DNA of 64,000 nucleotides, taken from contig JAWPGT010000035.1 of the NCBI GenBank assembly GCA_034638255.1, forward strand, positions 124,001-188,000, given 5' to 3'. The notes under the pieces are model-generated. The model saw nothing but the letters and a program-made list of their open reading frames with translations, was not told the DNA's origin and ran no database searches. This document shows positions 11,098 through 20,747 of this stretch, in pieces. The first letter of the stretch is position 1; each line of letters begins with the position of its first letter. A program made the position numbers and the translations under genes. Source of the stretch: Coprinus comatus (taxonomy: Eukaryota > Basidiomycota > Agaricomycetes > Agaricales > Agaricaceae).

Positions 11098-13080
11098 TCA
11101 CCCACTCCTGGTCTCCTTTGCATCATAATCGAATGGAATCATCTCCCTCTTCGCCTCTGCAATAATAATAGACACGTTCTTGTTGTAATTACTCTCCTCC
11201 ATTATTATTTCTCCTGTTATCTCCGACTTCATCCTATCTTCCCACTCCCTCACTACCTCGTCAGCCAAGATTGCCCTTTTTAATAGCCTTTGCAACGGCA
11301 CAACATCATATTCCTTCCTCACACTAACTGGATTCCGACCCGCCATATTATCCACAGTTGGTACTTTATATTTTACTCTCCCTTTCTCCCTTTCATCCTC
11401 CCCATCGAATAATATAATACTCCTCGGCCTCTTCCTCTTCTGTATATCATCCTGAGTAATATACATGCCAGAATCAAGGAAGAATTTCTCCCTCCTCGAA
11501 AAATCCAGAATTCTTTGTGCGCCAATATCCCCCAACACTAGATCATTCAACAGCTTCGGTTCCATAACAGGATGACTCGGAATACCAGGTAACCCCAAAA
11601 ACACATCAGCCCATTTCAAATCTCCCATTCTCCTGGCTGCTTTAATTCCATACCGTACTCGATTCATAATATGGCGATATACTATGAGGTAAGTCTTGAC
11701 ATTTGCGGGAATATGATGTGCATTAAATGCTCGTAATACGACATATGCACCTGCATAGTCTTTCGAGTAAATGAATATCCGAAGAGATGCGTTCAAGAGC
11801 GACGTTGTGAGATGTTGATTTTCTTCCACTAGTAGTCGACGTTGCATCTTTGACAATGACCTTTTAACTTCCTGTTCCCCTCTCTTCCACGTCCATGACC
11901 ATATCCATTCCCAGGCTTTGATTTTTGTCTCCCGTCTTGCTACTTTCCTCATACGCCAAGTGATGTGCGGGACAAGCGTATCAATCATTTCCTTATACAA
12001 TACTCTCGGCCTCAACACAACATCAGAAGTGTCACCCTCCAACTTATGGCGCCTCCTAACCCTCGGCCCATCGTTATAAGTCCTGTTCAGAATGTTAAAC
12101 AGACTTCCAAACGTATACGCGTCTCCTCTCTTATTCTTCTTAAGAGCATGGTAAAGCGCGAAAGCTCTCGTCAGACCCTTCGTTTTAACCTCGTATGAAA
12201 TTAATGCATTGTAAATGGGCAAGGTGAGTCGAACACCCTGTGCTTGCATTACTTCCAAAGCCGTATCGATAGCATCTCTGTCCCAAGCCCTTGTATCACG
12301 TATACCAGCTATGTATGCAGTGAATGCCCGATGGAGTTGTGTAGAGTGATTTGGTGGAAGATGTTGTGGGAGGTCAAAGAGAGTTTCCAAGGCATCATTT
12401 ACAATACCAGTACGTGCGGCAACAGAAACTAGGGAGCGATAGAACGATGGGTGTTCGAATGGCAATGTATCTCCGTCGTCGACGTTCGGTTGTTGATGGG
12501 TTTTATAGAATTGGGATAGAGTTGCGTTGAGTATTTCGGGTGAGATCTGAAGCTCTGCCATCAATTTGAGGATTCCAGTTAAATCTGTGATGATGAACGC
12601 GTCCTCGGAAACAAACGCCAGTAAACTGTGGAACAAGTCTTTCCTCTTCTGGGAAATTGAGGTTGGATCGGCATCTTGAACGTTTGATACAGCACTATAG
12701 CTAACAACAGTTATGTACGCTTCCAAAGCTGGTGAAGGAGTAATACCCTCGGCTAGCATTCGTTCATAGACGGAGGCAGCAGTGGGTAAGCATGCCTTTT
12801 CAACAAGTGATCGGATCGCATTGTCGTAGACTTTGCTAAGCTGAGCTTTCTTTTGATTGTCGGTAGGATTAATGCGGGGTAATAAACGGTCCAAATGAGT
12901 CTTGATACGAGATGTTACGACGACTGGATCTAAGGCTGGGTCGGCAGACTGCCTAATTGAACGTAAGAGATATCGACCAGCGTTTGTCAATGTTGTTGTA
13001 GGTTGAATGCGAGGCCGTGGAAGTGGTCTAGTAGAAGTGGTGGTGAATGACCGGCTAGGAATGACGAGTTTTCTGAGCAT
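11098..13080 (-). CDS. Pentatricopeptide-repeat-type mitochondrial protein
   Basis: Single uninterrupted ORF of 660 aa, starting at the ATG at 13080. The N-terminus is rich in Arg, Ser and Thr and poor in acid (MLRKLVIPSRSFTTTSTRP), as in a mitochondrial presequence. The body is helical with PPR-like units, for example AASVYERMLAEGITPSPALE near residues 100-125 and ALYHALKKNKRGDAYTFGSL near 300-325. Fungal proteins of this type bind organellar RNA and act in mitochondrial transcript processing or translation. No catalytic domain is visible. The gene is intronless, unlike its neighbours. It lies between the two halves of the OMT duplication and points towards OMT copy 3. The specific orthologue cannot be named from the sequence alone. 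Confidence 0.8.
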   Translation of the reverse strand: MLRKLVIPSRSFTTTSTRPLPRPRIQPTTTLTNAGRYLLRSIRQSADPALDPVVVTSRIKTHLDRLLPRINPTDNQKKAQLSKVYDNAIRSLVEKACLPTAASVYERMLAEGITPSPALEAYITVVSYSAVSNVQDADPTSISQKRKDLFHSLLAFVSEDAFIITDLTGILKLMAELQISPEILNATLSQFYKTHQQPNVDDGDTLPFEHPSFYRSLVSVAARTGIVNDALETLFDLPQHLPPNHSTQLHRAFTAYIAGIRDTRAWDRDAIDTALEVMQAQGVRLTLPIYNALISYEVKTKGLTRAFALYHALKKNKRGDAYTFGSLFNILNRTYNDGPRVRRRHKLEGDTSDVVLRPRVLYKEMIDTLVPHITWRMRKVARRETKIKAWEWIWSWTWKRGEQEVKRSLSKMQRRLLVEENQHLTTSLLNASLRIFIYSKDYAGAYVVLRAFNAHHIPANVKTYLIVYRHIMNRVRYGIKAARRMGDLKWADVFLGLPGIPSHPVMEPKLLNDLVLGDIGAQRILDFSRREKFFLDSGMYITQDDIQKRKRPRSIILFDGEDEREKGRVKYKVPTVDNMAGRNPVSVRKEYDVVPLQRLLKRAILADEVVREWEDRMKSEITGEIIMEESNYNKNVSIIIAEAKREMIPFDYDAKETRSG

Positions 13081-13695
13081 GTATTTCCCGTGTCATTGGT
13101 GTTGAAGCAAACCAAGTTTTGTTTGGCATTGTGATTGACATCAAGTTCGGATCAGGGTCGCAACTTTTTTTCTTTTTCTTTTTCTTTTTTAGAAAAGGAT
13201 GATGAAATGAGCACAAGTATCTTGTATCAACCAGCTAATATCCGTCTACTCTCCAACATTTATGAGATTTAAGCATTCAAATGTGGGTGATATTCCTACC
13301 AGCCTATGAACACATGTTAGCTTCTTGGAATAAATATCCTACTTTACCACGTGCAGTCACAGTCGAGAACAAGCGCTTCATAGAAGCACTCCACCATAAT
13401 TCTACTAAAACAGAGATTCGCTGAGAAGAGGGGAGTGTTGAGAGCGTGTAAAATTCGGAACTCGTGGAATCAGAAAGTGAAGATCCAGTATCCATGTATT
13501 GTACAAATTAAACACATACACATTAGATCTTTCAATCATTCTAAAAATCTCTATTGTACTCAGCACTCTATATAGGATATCATACTTTAAATATCCCAGA
13601 TGATCAATATCAGTACAATATATGTTTCATGACGTCATGATCTACCATGAATTTCGGTGAATTTCTTTTCTAACACTGACTGCCAGAAGTTACAA
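13081..13695. other. Divergent promoter region between PPR and GFA genes
   Basis: About 615 bp upstream of both the minus-strand PPR gene and the plus-strand GFA gene. It holds a pyrimidine tract (CTTTTT repeats near 13160-13190) close to the PPR start, typical of fungal promoters, and a CRE-like palindrome near the GFA start. The minus ORF at 13304-13495 is not supported. Confidence 0.5.
13629..13638. promoter_or_regulatory. CRE/ATF-type bZIP palindrome
   Basis: ATGACGTCAT, inside a 12-bp perfect palindrome, lies 58 bp upstream of the GFA gene ATG. This is the consensus for ATF/CREB-class bZIP factors. Function is inferred from the match only. Confidence 0.45.
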
Positions 13696-14420
13696 ATGTC
13701 CCCAGAAGCTACCTATCTATCCGAAAACTCACACAACGCTCGCGATGTCTTGGAGGACCATAAACATCAAGTTCATCGAAACAGAATGGATCGTCCCCCA
13801 TACTCTCTTCCTTCCCCAGATCATCCTTTCCAAGCTGTGTACACCGGAGCTTGTTTTTGTGGGCGAGTAGAGTATGAGATAGCACGGGAAAAACCTCTCG
13901 ATGCCAAATTCTGTCATTGTACGACTTGTCAACGGTTGCATGGAGCACCCTTCCAGTGGGCATGTGAAAGAAGTACTATATTTCAACGTTTTTACTGATG
14001 TATTGTCATATGCCTATCCATTCTATCCACTTTAGGCTGCCATATTGGATAAGACAGATGTACATTTCACCAAGGGAGCAGATCAACTAATCTATTGGCA
14101 TCCAGGAGAGAAAACACAAGAATACATACTTCCGTGTAAGATCTCCTGTGCGAACTGTAGGACTCCAATCATGGATGAAGGTCGCAACATGTTATTGTTA
14201 TTCCCAACATTGATAAAATTTGGGAGCCTAGAGGAATCGCATAAATGGTACCCTACGTGCGCTCTTTTTTCCCTTCATAATACTTCTTACTATATTAAAG
14301 TCTAAATATTGCACCAGGTGTCATATATTTTACTCAAGGCGTGCTATGGACATCATAGATGGTTTGCCAAAGTGGGAGGAGGGTAAGGAATCGAGTAAAC
14401 TGGTGGCAGAGACATTGTAA
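13696..14420 (+). CDS. GFA / CENP-V domain zinc-binding protein
   Basis: Three-exon model, 13696-13959, 14036-14247 and 14318-14420, giving 192 aa. It carries the cysteine pattern of the GFA (glutathione-dependent formaldehyde-activating enzyme-like) fold: GACFCGRVEYE near residue 54, then CHCTTCQ near 76, then SCANCRTPIMDEG in exon 2. These bind two zinc ions in the family. The start is chosen as the first in-frame ATG; a second, at 13786, is possible. Homology requires exon 1 to end after FQW, which leaves a GC donor (gcatgt) rather than GT for the first intron. The last junction restores KWCHIFYS. Most fungal members have no proven substrate, so formaldehyde activation should not be assumed. 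Confidence 0.83.
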
Positions 14421-16319
14421 TCTGAGACATAACATAATTAATACCACCCCAAGCATTTTTCTTGAAACATCAAATACAAACGAATCATGACAGCAGAAAA
14501 CATATCGTATGATACCCGCGTTACAATGTAATCAACTCTCACTGAGAAACTTCGCCTTTCAAAGAGTGATATCTAAACCCTTTCGTTACATCTTTTCCCC
14601 ACACTGCAACTCGGCGTCAAATCAATATAAGCGATATTCCATGGAGTCATCATTTTTTCTTCTTCCATGGCAGACTCCTCGCGTCTGTTCACTCCTTTGA
14701 CAAGACCAACTGACGTTTCATGTTTCTGGGGGTTGATTGCTCTGTCGGATCCTGTTTATGTCAACTTTCAAGATTTCTCCACCTCCGAGGCTCTCCCTGT
14801 ACCCTCAAGTCATCAATCACCCTACATGATCCATGGAGCCTAAGCGCCGGTATATATAATTGTATTTTTACTCACAATACATCATGAATGATCGTTTGTA
14901 TATCTCCAAAAAAATCGTATCACCATCATATTAAACATGAGTATGACCGTTGTGTTTTCGCATCGCCCATCCTGTTGCACGGGGGTCTCTTAACATTGAT
15001 GAATTTTTGACATTCCTCCGTATGAGACCCAAGCTTGGCTTAAAACCTTAAAGGAGTTTTGGTACATCGTTATATCATTTGTTACCAGGAACAAGATACA
15101 ACTACAACACCTTCTTTCTGAGAGTGGGGCAATTCAATATATACTATTGTTAAATTATTAAGGGATGTTACCATCGCTTGTCACTTCAAGTTACAACTAG
15201 ATGCCATGAAAAATAGAACTTCGAGATATTCAGTATATATTTATGTATCGTTGAACGTCAAAGACGGGAAGTTTTTGCCGGTTGTTAGATCAAGATCACG
15301 TTACGGGAACAAAAGTTGTTGGTTCACTCATCTTAGTAGACCGGAGTAGTTTCCGTTTACCATCCCTTTTATAGATGAGGTGTAAGCTCCAGCGTTTATG
15401 TTCTATTTATAATGTAGCTTGGCAGAGATCACGCTGTAGATCAAGACTTTTTTGTGCATGAGGTATTTATTAGCAGCTGAAGGAGCTTCCCGATGTCCGT
15501 ATCATCCATTGGGCATGACTAGAATGGATATTTCATTTAACTTCTAAGAATCCACTCAAAAAGCTTCAAACTTTGATTTTTAATTTTGTTTTCCAAAGAC
15601 GCGTGAGTGGGTTCAAGAAGCGATCAACTGCGAAACCATCGGAATAATTGTCAGATACAGGTTTTTGAAGCGATATCAAATCAATGTCATGATCCAGTCG
15701 TAGGTTTCTTTATTGTGAAGAGACAAGCCTACAATGTTATCCAGCTTCGCTTGCATCGTGAGATCAGGGGACATCTACAAGGAGGTTTCTACAATATTTT
15801 CAAACAAATGGAGAAGACCTGAAAAAAGATACCTCCCTATTCTTGTAGTTTTATGTTAACGAGGGGATTTCCACATTTAGCGTTTGGTATTGTACAATGT
15901 TAATGATTGAGATTAAAAGTAATTCGGTGTCGATTTGCTGGCGATTGTATTACAAACAACAGAACCAAACGGAGTGGAGATTTGCCCAAGAGGTTCGGTT
16001 AAACCAACCTCTGTTTCAACATTGATGATTGTTCGATGCTAAATTGTGTTCGTCTACCGAAAATCCCTTTGAGTGTGAGCAGTCGCGCTTCTGCCAATTT
16101 GAAAGAGTAATTTATAGTTCTGGAACAGAAAACCAAAAGTTGGTTGTACCCCGAGTTCATTACTGAACAGAAAATGATTCTGCCGAATGAATTTATAACG
16201 TACCCTAAGGCCGTATGTAGGTCTGGTAGATACCGTGATAACAATGTAGTATATACTTGCCATCAGGTCGCCTAAATGTTCTATTAATAGCATGTTTTTC
16301 CGACACTAGTTTACTTCAA
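14421..16319. other. Intergenic, no gene supported
   Basis: About 1.9 kb of AT-rich DNA. The ORFs at 14509-14700, 15607-15822 and 15999-16293 have no recognised domain and no consistent exon structure. I see no repeat shared with the rest of the window. Confidence 0.5.
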
Positions 16320-16484
16320 TTGCAAGAGTAAAGCTTGATGGTAGTTGAGGTCTGAATTGGACACCGCAAGTACACGTGTGGGGTTACAGCACAGCGAGTG
16401 ATCTAAAGCCATCTTCTGCAGAATTGCTCTACAATATATCGAATAGCCGAAGGCATCCTTTTTGGACAGAGTCTGTTGTTCGCA

Positions 16485-16491
16485 TATAAGA
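16485..16491 (+). promoter_or_regulatory. TATA box of OMT copy 4
   Basis: TATAAGA, 85 bp before the ATG at 16570, in the same conserved context as copy 3. Confidence 0.5.
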
Positions 16492-16569
16492 GCGTTGAAT
16501 GCGACGTAGAAAAGTATTCGTGGAACCCAGTCTCAGGTGTTTTCAATCCCCTCTCACAACACTACTATT

Positions 16570-18460
16570 ATGGCACAGAACGAAACCATCTCCTCTCTCG
16601 TTGCAATTATTGCAAATTCCGCAAAGGTCATCGAGAGCTCATACAAGGCAACCGAAAAGCCTTATGTCCCATCTTTGAATGACATCGAACCACACCCATT
16701 GGACCAGGATGTCTCGACCTTGCAACTCAAGTCTGCCTCCCAGGCTCTCGAAGGTGCTTGTGCGCAATTGTGCGCGACCTTGATCAAACCTAATTCCACC
16801 TTGCTCAACGTGAGTTTTCTCCTACATGAATTATTGTTCGAGATGACTAACAAATATATTTAAAATACAGAAATTCATGCACGTAAGGAGATATACTAAT
16901 CACATACATCAACAATTTGACTGAAAACGCCTTAGATCTACTTCTCTGCCAGTCTTGCTACTGCTTTGAACGCAAAGGTTCCCGATGTTATTGGCTGGGA
17001 AGCAACCGGAATGCACGTCAGTCAAATTGCCGCAAAGACCGGCATCGAAGAGAGGAAATTGGCTCGCGTCCTTCGCTTACTTGTCGCACATCACGTCTTT
17101 ACTGAAGGTAAGGGTTATAAATAGATTGATACCACACACCACTGAATATTTCATTCTCTTAGTATCCGATGGTGTGTTTGCCAACAACAGGCTTAGTGTC
17201 CACCTCAGAGAATCGAACCCTCTCTCGAGTCTTGGTCTCCAATTCTCAGATGAGAACTACAAAGCTACTGGACATTTGCGCGAGACATTGTTGGATCCCA
17301 AAGTCGGTGCTTCATACTCTCCCAGAGAAACTGCCTTCAACAGGTACATGGCTCCATGGGATGGTACCTTCTTCGAGTGGTACGGCGCGGTAAGCCTAAA
17401 GAATTTCTTTGAGAACAATTGGTATCTAATCATTTTACGACTACGTTCAGGCTGGCGCAGCCTATGGTGCTCGCTTTGGTCGTGGCATGATCGGATTCAA
17501 CGAGGCCAATGAATCCCTTGCCGTCCTTAAGCGTGAGTTACTAATTCACTCTACAGATAACATTGGCGAGATTATTTATATTTTTATCTGTAGATTTCCC
17601 TTGGGATCAATTGCCAGCAGGAACCACCGTCAGTGACGTCGGCAGTGGTGTTGGTCACATCAGTATGGAGCTCGCCAAGATTAACCCAGGTCTGAAGCTC
17701 AAGCTTCACGATCGTCAAGAACGTGTTGACCAGGCTCGCACCGAACTCTGGCCTAAAGAGTGCCCCGAGGCCCTTGCGGAGGGCAGGGTTGAATTCATTG
17801 GTTTCGACTTTGTTAATGATTCCCCCGCATTTGGATCTGATATCTACTTCGTGAGTGATGTCTTTCCAATTGAAGTAGACTGCGATATTGACGTTTTCCC
17901 TCATTTAGATCAAGCACATCATGTATGTCTCTGACAGTCACAGAATTATTGACATGAGCTCATGAATTGATTTTTAGTCACAACTGGCCTGATGCCGAGT
18001 CGATCTCGATTCTTAGCAATGTCAGGAAGGCCATGGGTCCCAACAGTCGTGTCCTCGTTCGTAAGTGATCTTCGTTCCCATTTTAAATGTACTCGAGCTT
18101 ATGTTATGATCATCAGACGAGCATATCCTTCAAAATTCTGTTCGTCTCCCTGAAGAGGAATCGATCTTCTCTCAGGCTCCGGAACCTCTTCTTGCCAACT
18201 ACGGTGCTGGTAAGATTCGTCAGTACAACATTGACATCAACATGTTGGCATTATTCAATGCGCAAGAGAGAACATTGGATGAGCATATCAAGTTGGGGAA
18301 AGCTGCTGGATTGGAGTTTGCTAAGTTCTGGGATTTGGGCGAGATGGGTCTTGTAGAGTTCAGACTCCCCGAGCCTAAATGTTCACATTTTGAGTCAGTA
18401 GTCGCTCATTTCGCTATTGCTATTACTTTGTTTTCCTTCTCCACGCCATTAGATCCATAG
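16570..18460 (+). CDS. O-methyltransferase, copy 4 of 4, with extended C-terminus
   Basis: Nine exons matching copy 3: 16570-16809, 16871-16882, 16936-17107, 17163-17389, 17451-17532, 17594-17850, 17909-17922, 17978-18060, 18117-18460, giving 476 aa. It is nearly identical to copy 3 (SAM motif VSDVGSGVGH, catalytic region IKHIIHNW), so this is the most recent duplication in the cluster. Near the end, copy 3 has CTTCCCCGAG where copy 4 has CTCCCCGAG. The missing T bypasses the ancestral stop and adds about 28 residues starting PEPKCSHFES, encoded by what is 3' untranslated sequence in copy 3. The addition lies beyond the catalytic fold and probably does not destroy activity. It could also be a base-calling error. 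Confidence 0.9.
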
Positions 18461-18649
18461 ATCCATTAGTCATTGATATACTGTACTATATTATGAATGC
18501 AACGATCACATTTATATGAACTCCCATCCTGGCCCACGAATCCTGCACATTCTTTATTCCGTTATCAAACAGCCCAACCCCAAATCCCCATAAAAGAAAC
18601 ACCGCTGGGATTTCAGCACCTTTAAATACACAACCAATCACAACACGTC

Positions 18650-20299
18650 TCAACTAGTGGTAACATGAACACTAAACCCATCTTGTTCAATCTTCCTCGA
18701 AGGGTAATTTGGCGTCGAATTTACATAGTTCCGATAACCAAATACACCTAAATGCAACTTCTTCAATCCAAACTTGTCCTTTATACGCGAGAATACCAAA
18801 AGTCTCTCTAAATCAAAACCCCGCTTATAACAACATGTACGAAGAGCAAAATCAAAATCGCATCCATATTGATTATGAGAGATGTTGCTTTTTTGGTTTA
18901 CGATTTCAATATTTGTCAATGAGGATGAACAACCTTTTTCTGTCGGTAAAGTGTTAAACATTGAGGGATTCTCTAGACAGTCCAACATCATTTCAATCAT
19001 CCGAAGGCAAGTGTTTTCGAGTCGGAAGTGGGTGACAGAGGGAGGAATTGAGAGAAAATAAGACTCGAATTGAGTAGAATACTTGTCGAAGTGCTTTGAC
19101 GTAGCATTTCTCATATTCAAAGTGAAGGAGTAAAATGAAGATGGAAGTTTGTGGAAGAATTTGGAAAGTTCACGATATGGAAAATCCCTGCGGTGAAGAT
19201 CGTGAAATATAATACTCTTCACAGCGGGTAAATGTATGCTATCAAGGATTTGAAGCATGTAGCCTTTATAGATGTCACTATCATCTTCACCACGGAGCGA
19301 CCACGATGGAACGCTGACTGGAAAAGTCCATTCGAAATGTTCAAGATGTTCCAGCGTAAACTCCTCCAACGTAAAAGACGGCCCAAGTTCGTCAGATGAG
19401 GTTAGATTCAGAGGATCGATCATTTTAACATATTGGAGCATTTCGCAATCCATCACAATCGCGATAGATATATGATAATCAATCTGTGACAGTTCCAATT
19501 TCGTGAGTTGATCACTTGGTAGTCCCATACCGATTACATTGGTCGAGAAATGTAATAGGCTGGGAAGCATACTGTAGTCTGTCTCCATGATCAAAGTGAA
19601 CGGACTGGCCGAGAAATCGAACGTAAGTGATTCGAGTTCTTCAAATTCACTTTCGCTGAAGTCAGCCCAAGATTCCGGTGGGTTTAGAAGGCGAATCTTT
19701 GCAAAACAATTGGAGTAAGTTTCATAGATTAGTCTAAGAAGCGGTTTCAATTCTTGTCCATAGAGATAATTCCTGTCTTGACGGGTCAAAGATGCGATGT
19801 CATCCAATTGCGTTTGCATTTCGAAATCGAATTCTACGTCTAGAAGGAGGTGTTTCGAGTTTTTGATATGAAGATGGATAAGGGAAGCGACCTCCTTGAT
19901 GTTGGCGTCGGAACGATAAACTTCAACATTCAGAGTTGTCCAAAATCGAGGATCAGAGAATATGATCATTCGCCATTCAGAGCATACACGACTGAGAGTG
20001 GATGGCGGGGAAGATTGCCTTGGAGGATCGCCTTTAATATCTTTTGCGTCGATTTTGTTGATGCAAGATGGTGTATTGAAAATGTCGTGGCAAGCGTAGT
20101 GAAATATGTGTGATAGGACTTCGGTAGGTATTTCTTTGGTATTTGAGTATTGGAAGTTTGCTTGCCGGAGTAATGCCATCTTTTGTTTTGTCAAACGATC
20201 TATAGTTTCTTGTAATGTTTGAGCTTCTACAAGGACAGAAGCCAAGAGATGCGCATTTGGGCTGTCAGAGGAGGGTTCTGGTTTGGAATTAGATAAGCT
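18650..20299 (-). CDS. F-box protein 1 (5' exon unresolved)
   Basis: Long minus-strand ORF ending at 18650. An N-terminal coiled stretch (AQTLQETIDRLTKQKMALLRQ) is followed by the F-box core EIPTEVLSHIFHYACHDIF and SRVCSEWRMIIFSDPRFW, then a leucine-rich variable region with RLLNPPESW and ending GFSVHVTT. F-box proteins recruit substrates to SCF ubiquitin ligases through Skp1. The frame is open without an ATG back to about 20299, where a possible acceptor (TTTTTTCCAAG) lies; the first in-frame ATG is at 20179, after part of the coiled stretch. A short upstream exon is therefore likely but was not found. Same family as the genes at 20748, 42671 and 44528. Confidence 0.78.
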   Translation of the reverse strand, partial: SLSNSKPEPSSDSPNAHLLASVLVEAQTLQETIDRLTKQKMALLRQANFQYSNTKEIPTEVLSHIFHYACHDIFNTPSCINKIDAKDIKGDPPRQSSPPSTLSRVCSEWRMIIFSDPRFWTTLNVEVYRSDANIKEVASLIHLHIKNSKHLLLDVEFDFEMQTQLDDIASLTRQDRNYLYGQELKPLLRLIYETYSNCFAKIRLLNPPESWADFSESEFEELESLTFDFSASPFTLIMETDYSMLPSLLHFSTNVIGMGLPSDQLTKLELSQIDYHISIAIVMDCEMLQYVKMIDPLNLTSSDELGPSFTLEEFTLEHLEHFEWTFPVSVPSWSLRGEDDSDIYKGYMLQILDSIHLPAVKSIIFHDLHRRDFPYRELSKFFHKLPSSFYSFTLNMRNATSKHFDKYSTQFESYFLSIPPSVTHFRLENTCLRMIEMMLDCLENPSMFNTLPTEKGCSSSLTNIEIVNQKSNISHNQYGCDFDFALRTCCYKRGFDLERLLVFSRIKDKFGLKKLHLGVFGYRNYVNSTPNYPSRKIEQDGFSVHVTTS

Positions 20300-20747
20300 C
20301 TTGGAAAAAAGTATGCTACTTTACGCATCATGGGTATAAGCAGGGTATAAGCAATTCAAAAGAGAACGAAGATGGTGAGCTCGTTGAACTGAAGGACTAA
20401 AGTTTAACAGAGTTTAACGTTATCGTTTGATGTAGTAGCTGGTAGTGTACCCTATTAGAACCGATCTCCCGAATTTGGCGATGATTAAGTAATCAAGTGT
20501 CAAATGAACACATTACCAGAAGTAATTTCTACTCAACTAAGTACTTAGAAAGCAATGAAGAAACCGGTAATGAAAGGAACAATATAAATAGAAAAGTATC
20601 CGTACCATCGAGGCTCCAAGAAAATGGATTACTCGACAACAAAGTTCCAACTTTACATATCGGATCCATTCAAGTTGTCACTATCATGATCAATCAAAGA
20701 ACTTCTGACCGATGTATAATATAATGATCATAATAACATACAACTAG
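20300..20747. other. Intergenic between F-box genes 1 and 2
   Basis: About 450 bp. It should hold the promoter and possibly the missing first exon of F-box gene 1, and the 3' end of F-box gene 2. A direct repeat CTTATACCC occurs twice (minus strand, near 20331-20350). Confidence 0.4.

Larger units (their letters stand above)
16320..18500 (+). repeat. Duplicated block, right copy (promoter plus OMT copy 4)
   Basis: Counterpart of 8682-10900. Homology begins at the shared AAGAGTAAAGCTTGATGGTAG, runs through the promoter and the whole gene, and fades after the CATTAGATC region in the 3' flank. Confidence 0.85.

Noticed and set aside
2555..18460. Full secondary-metabolite cluster
   Set aside because: Only methyltransferases are present; no PKS, NRPS, terpene synthase, P450 or transporter occurs in the window next to them.
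20279..20340. ATG ATG start for F-box protein 1 near 20331 on the minus strand
   Set aside because: It is in a different frame from the F-box ORF and closes at a TAG; a frameshift in the T6 run would be needed, without support.
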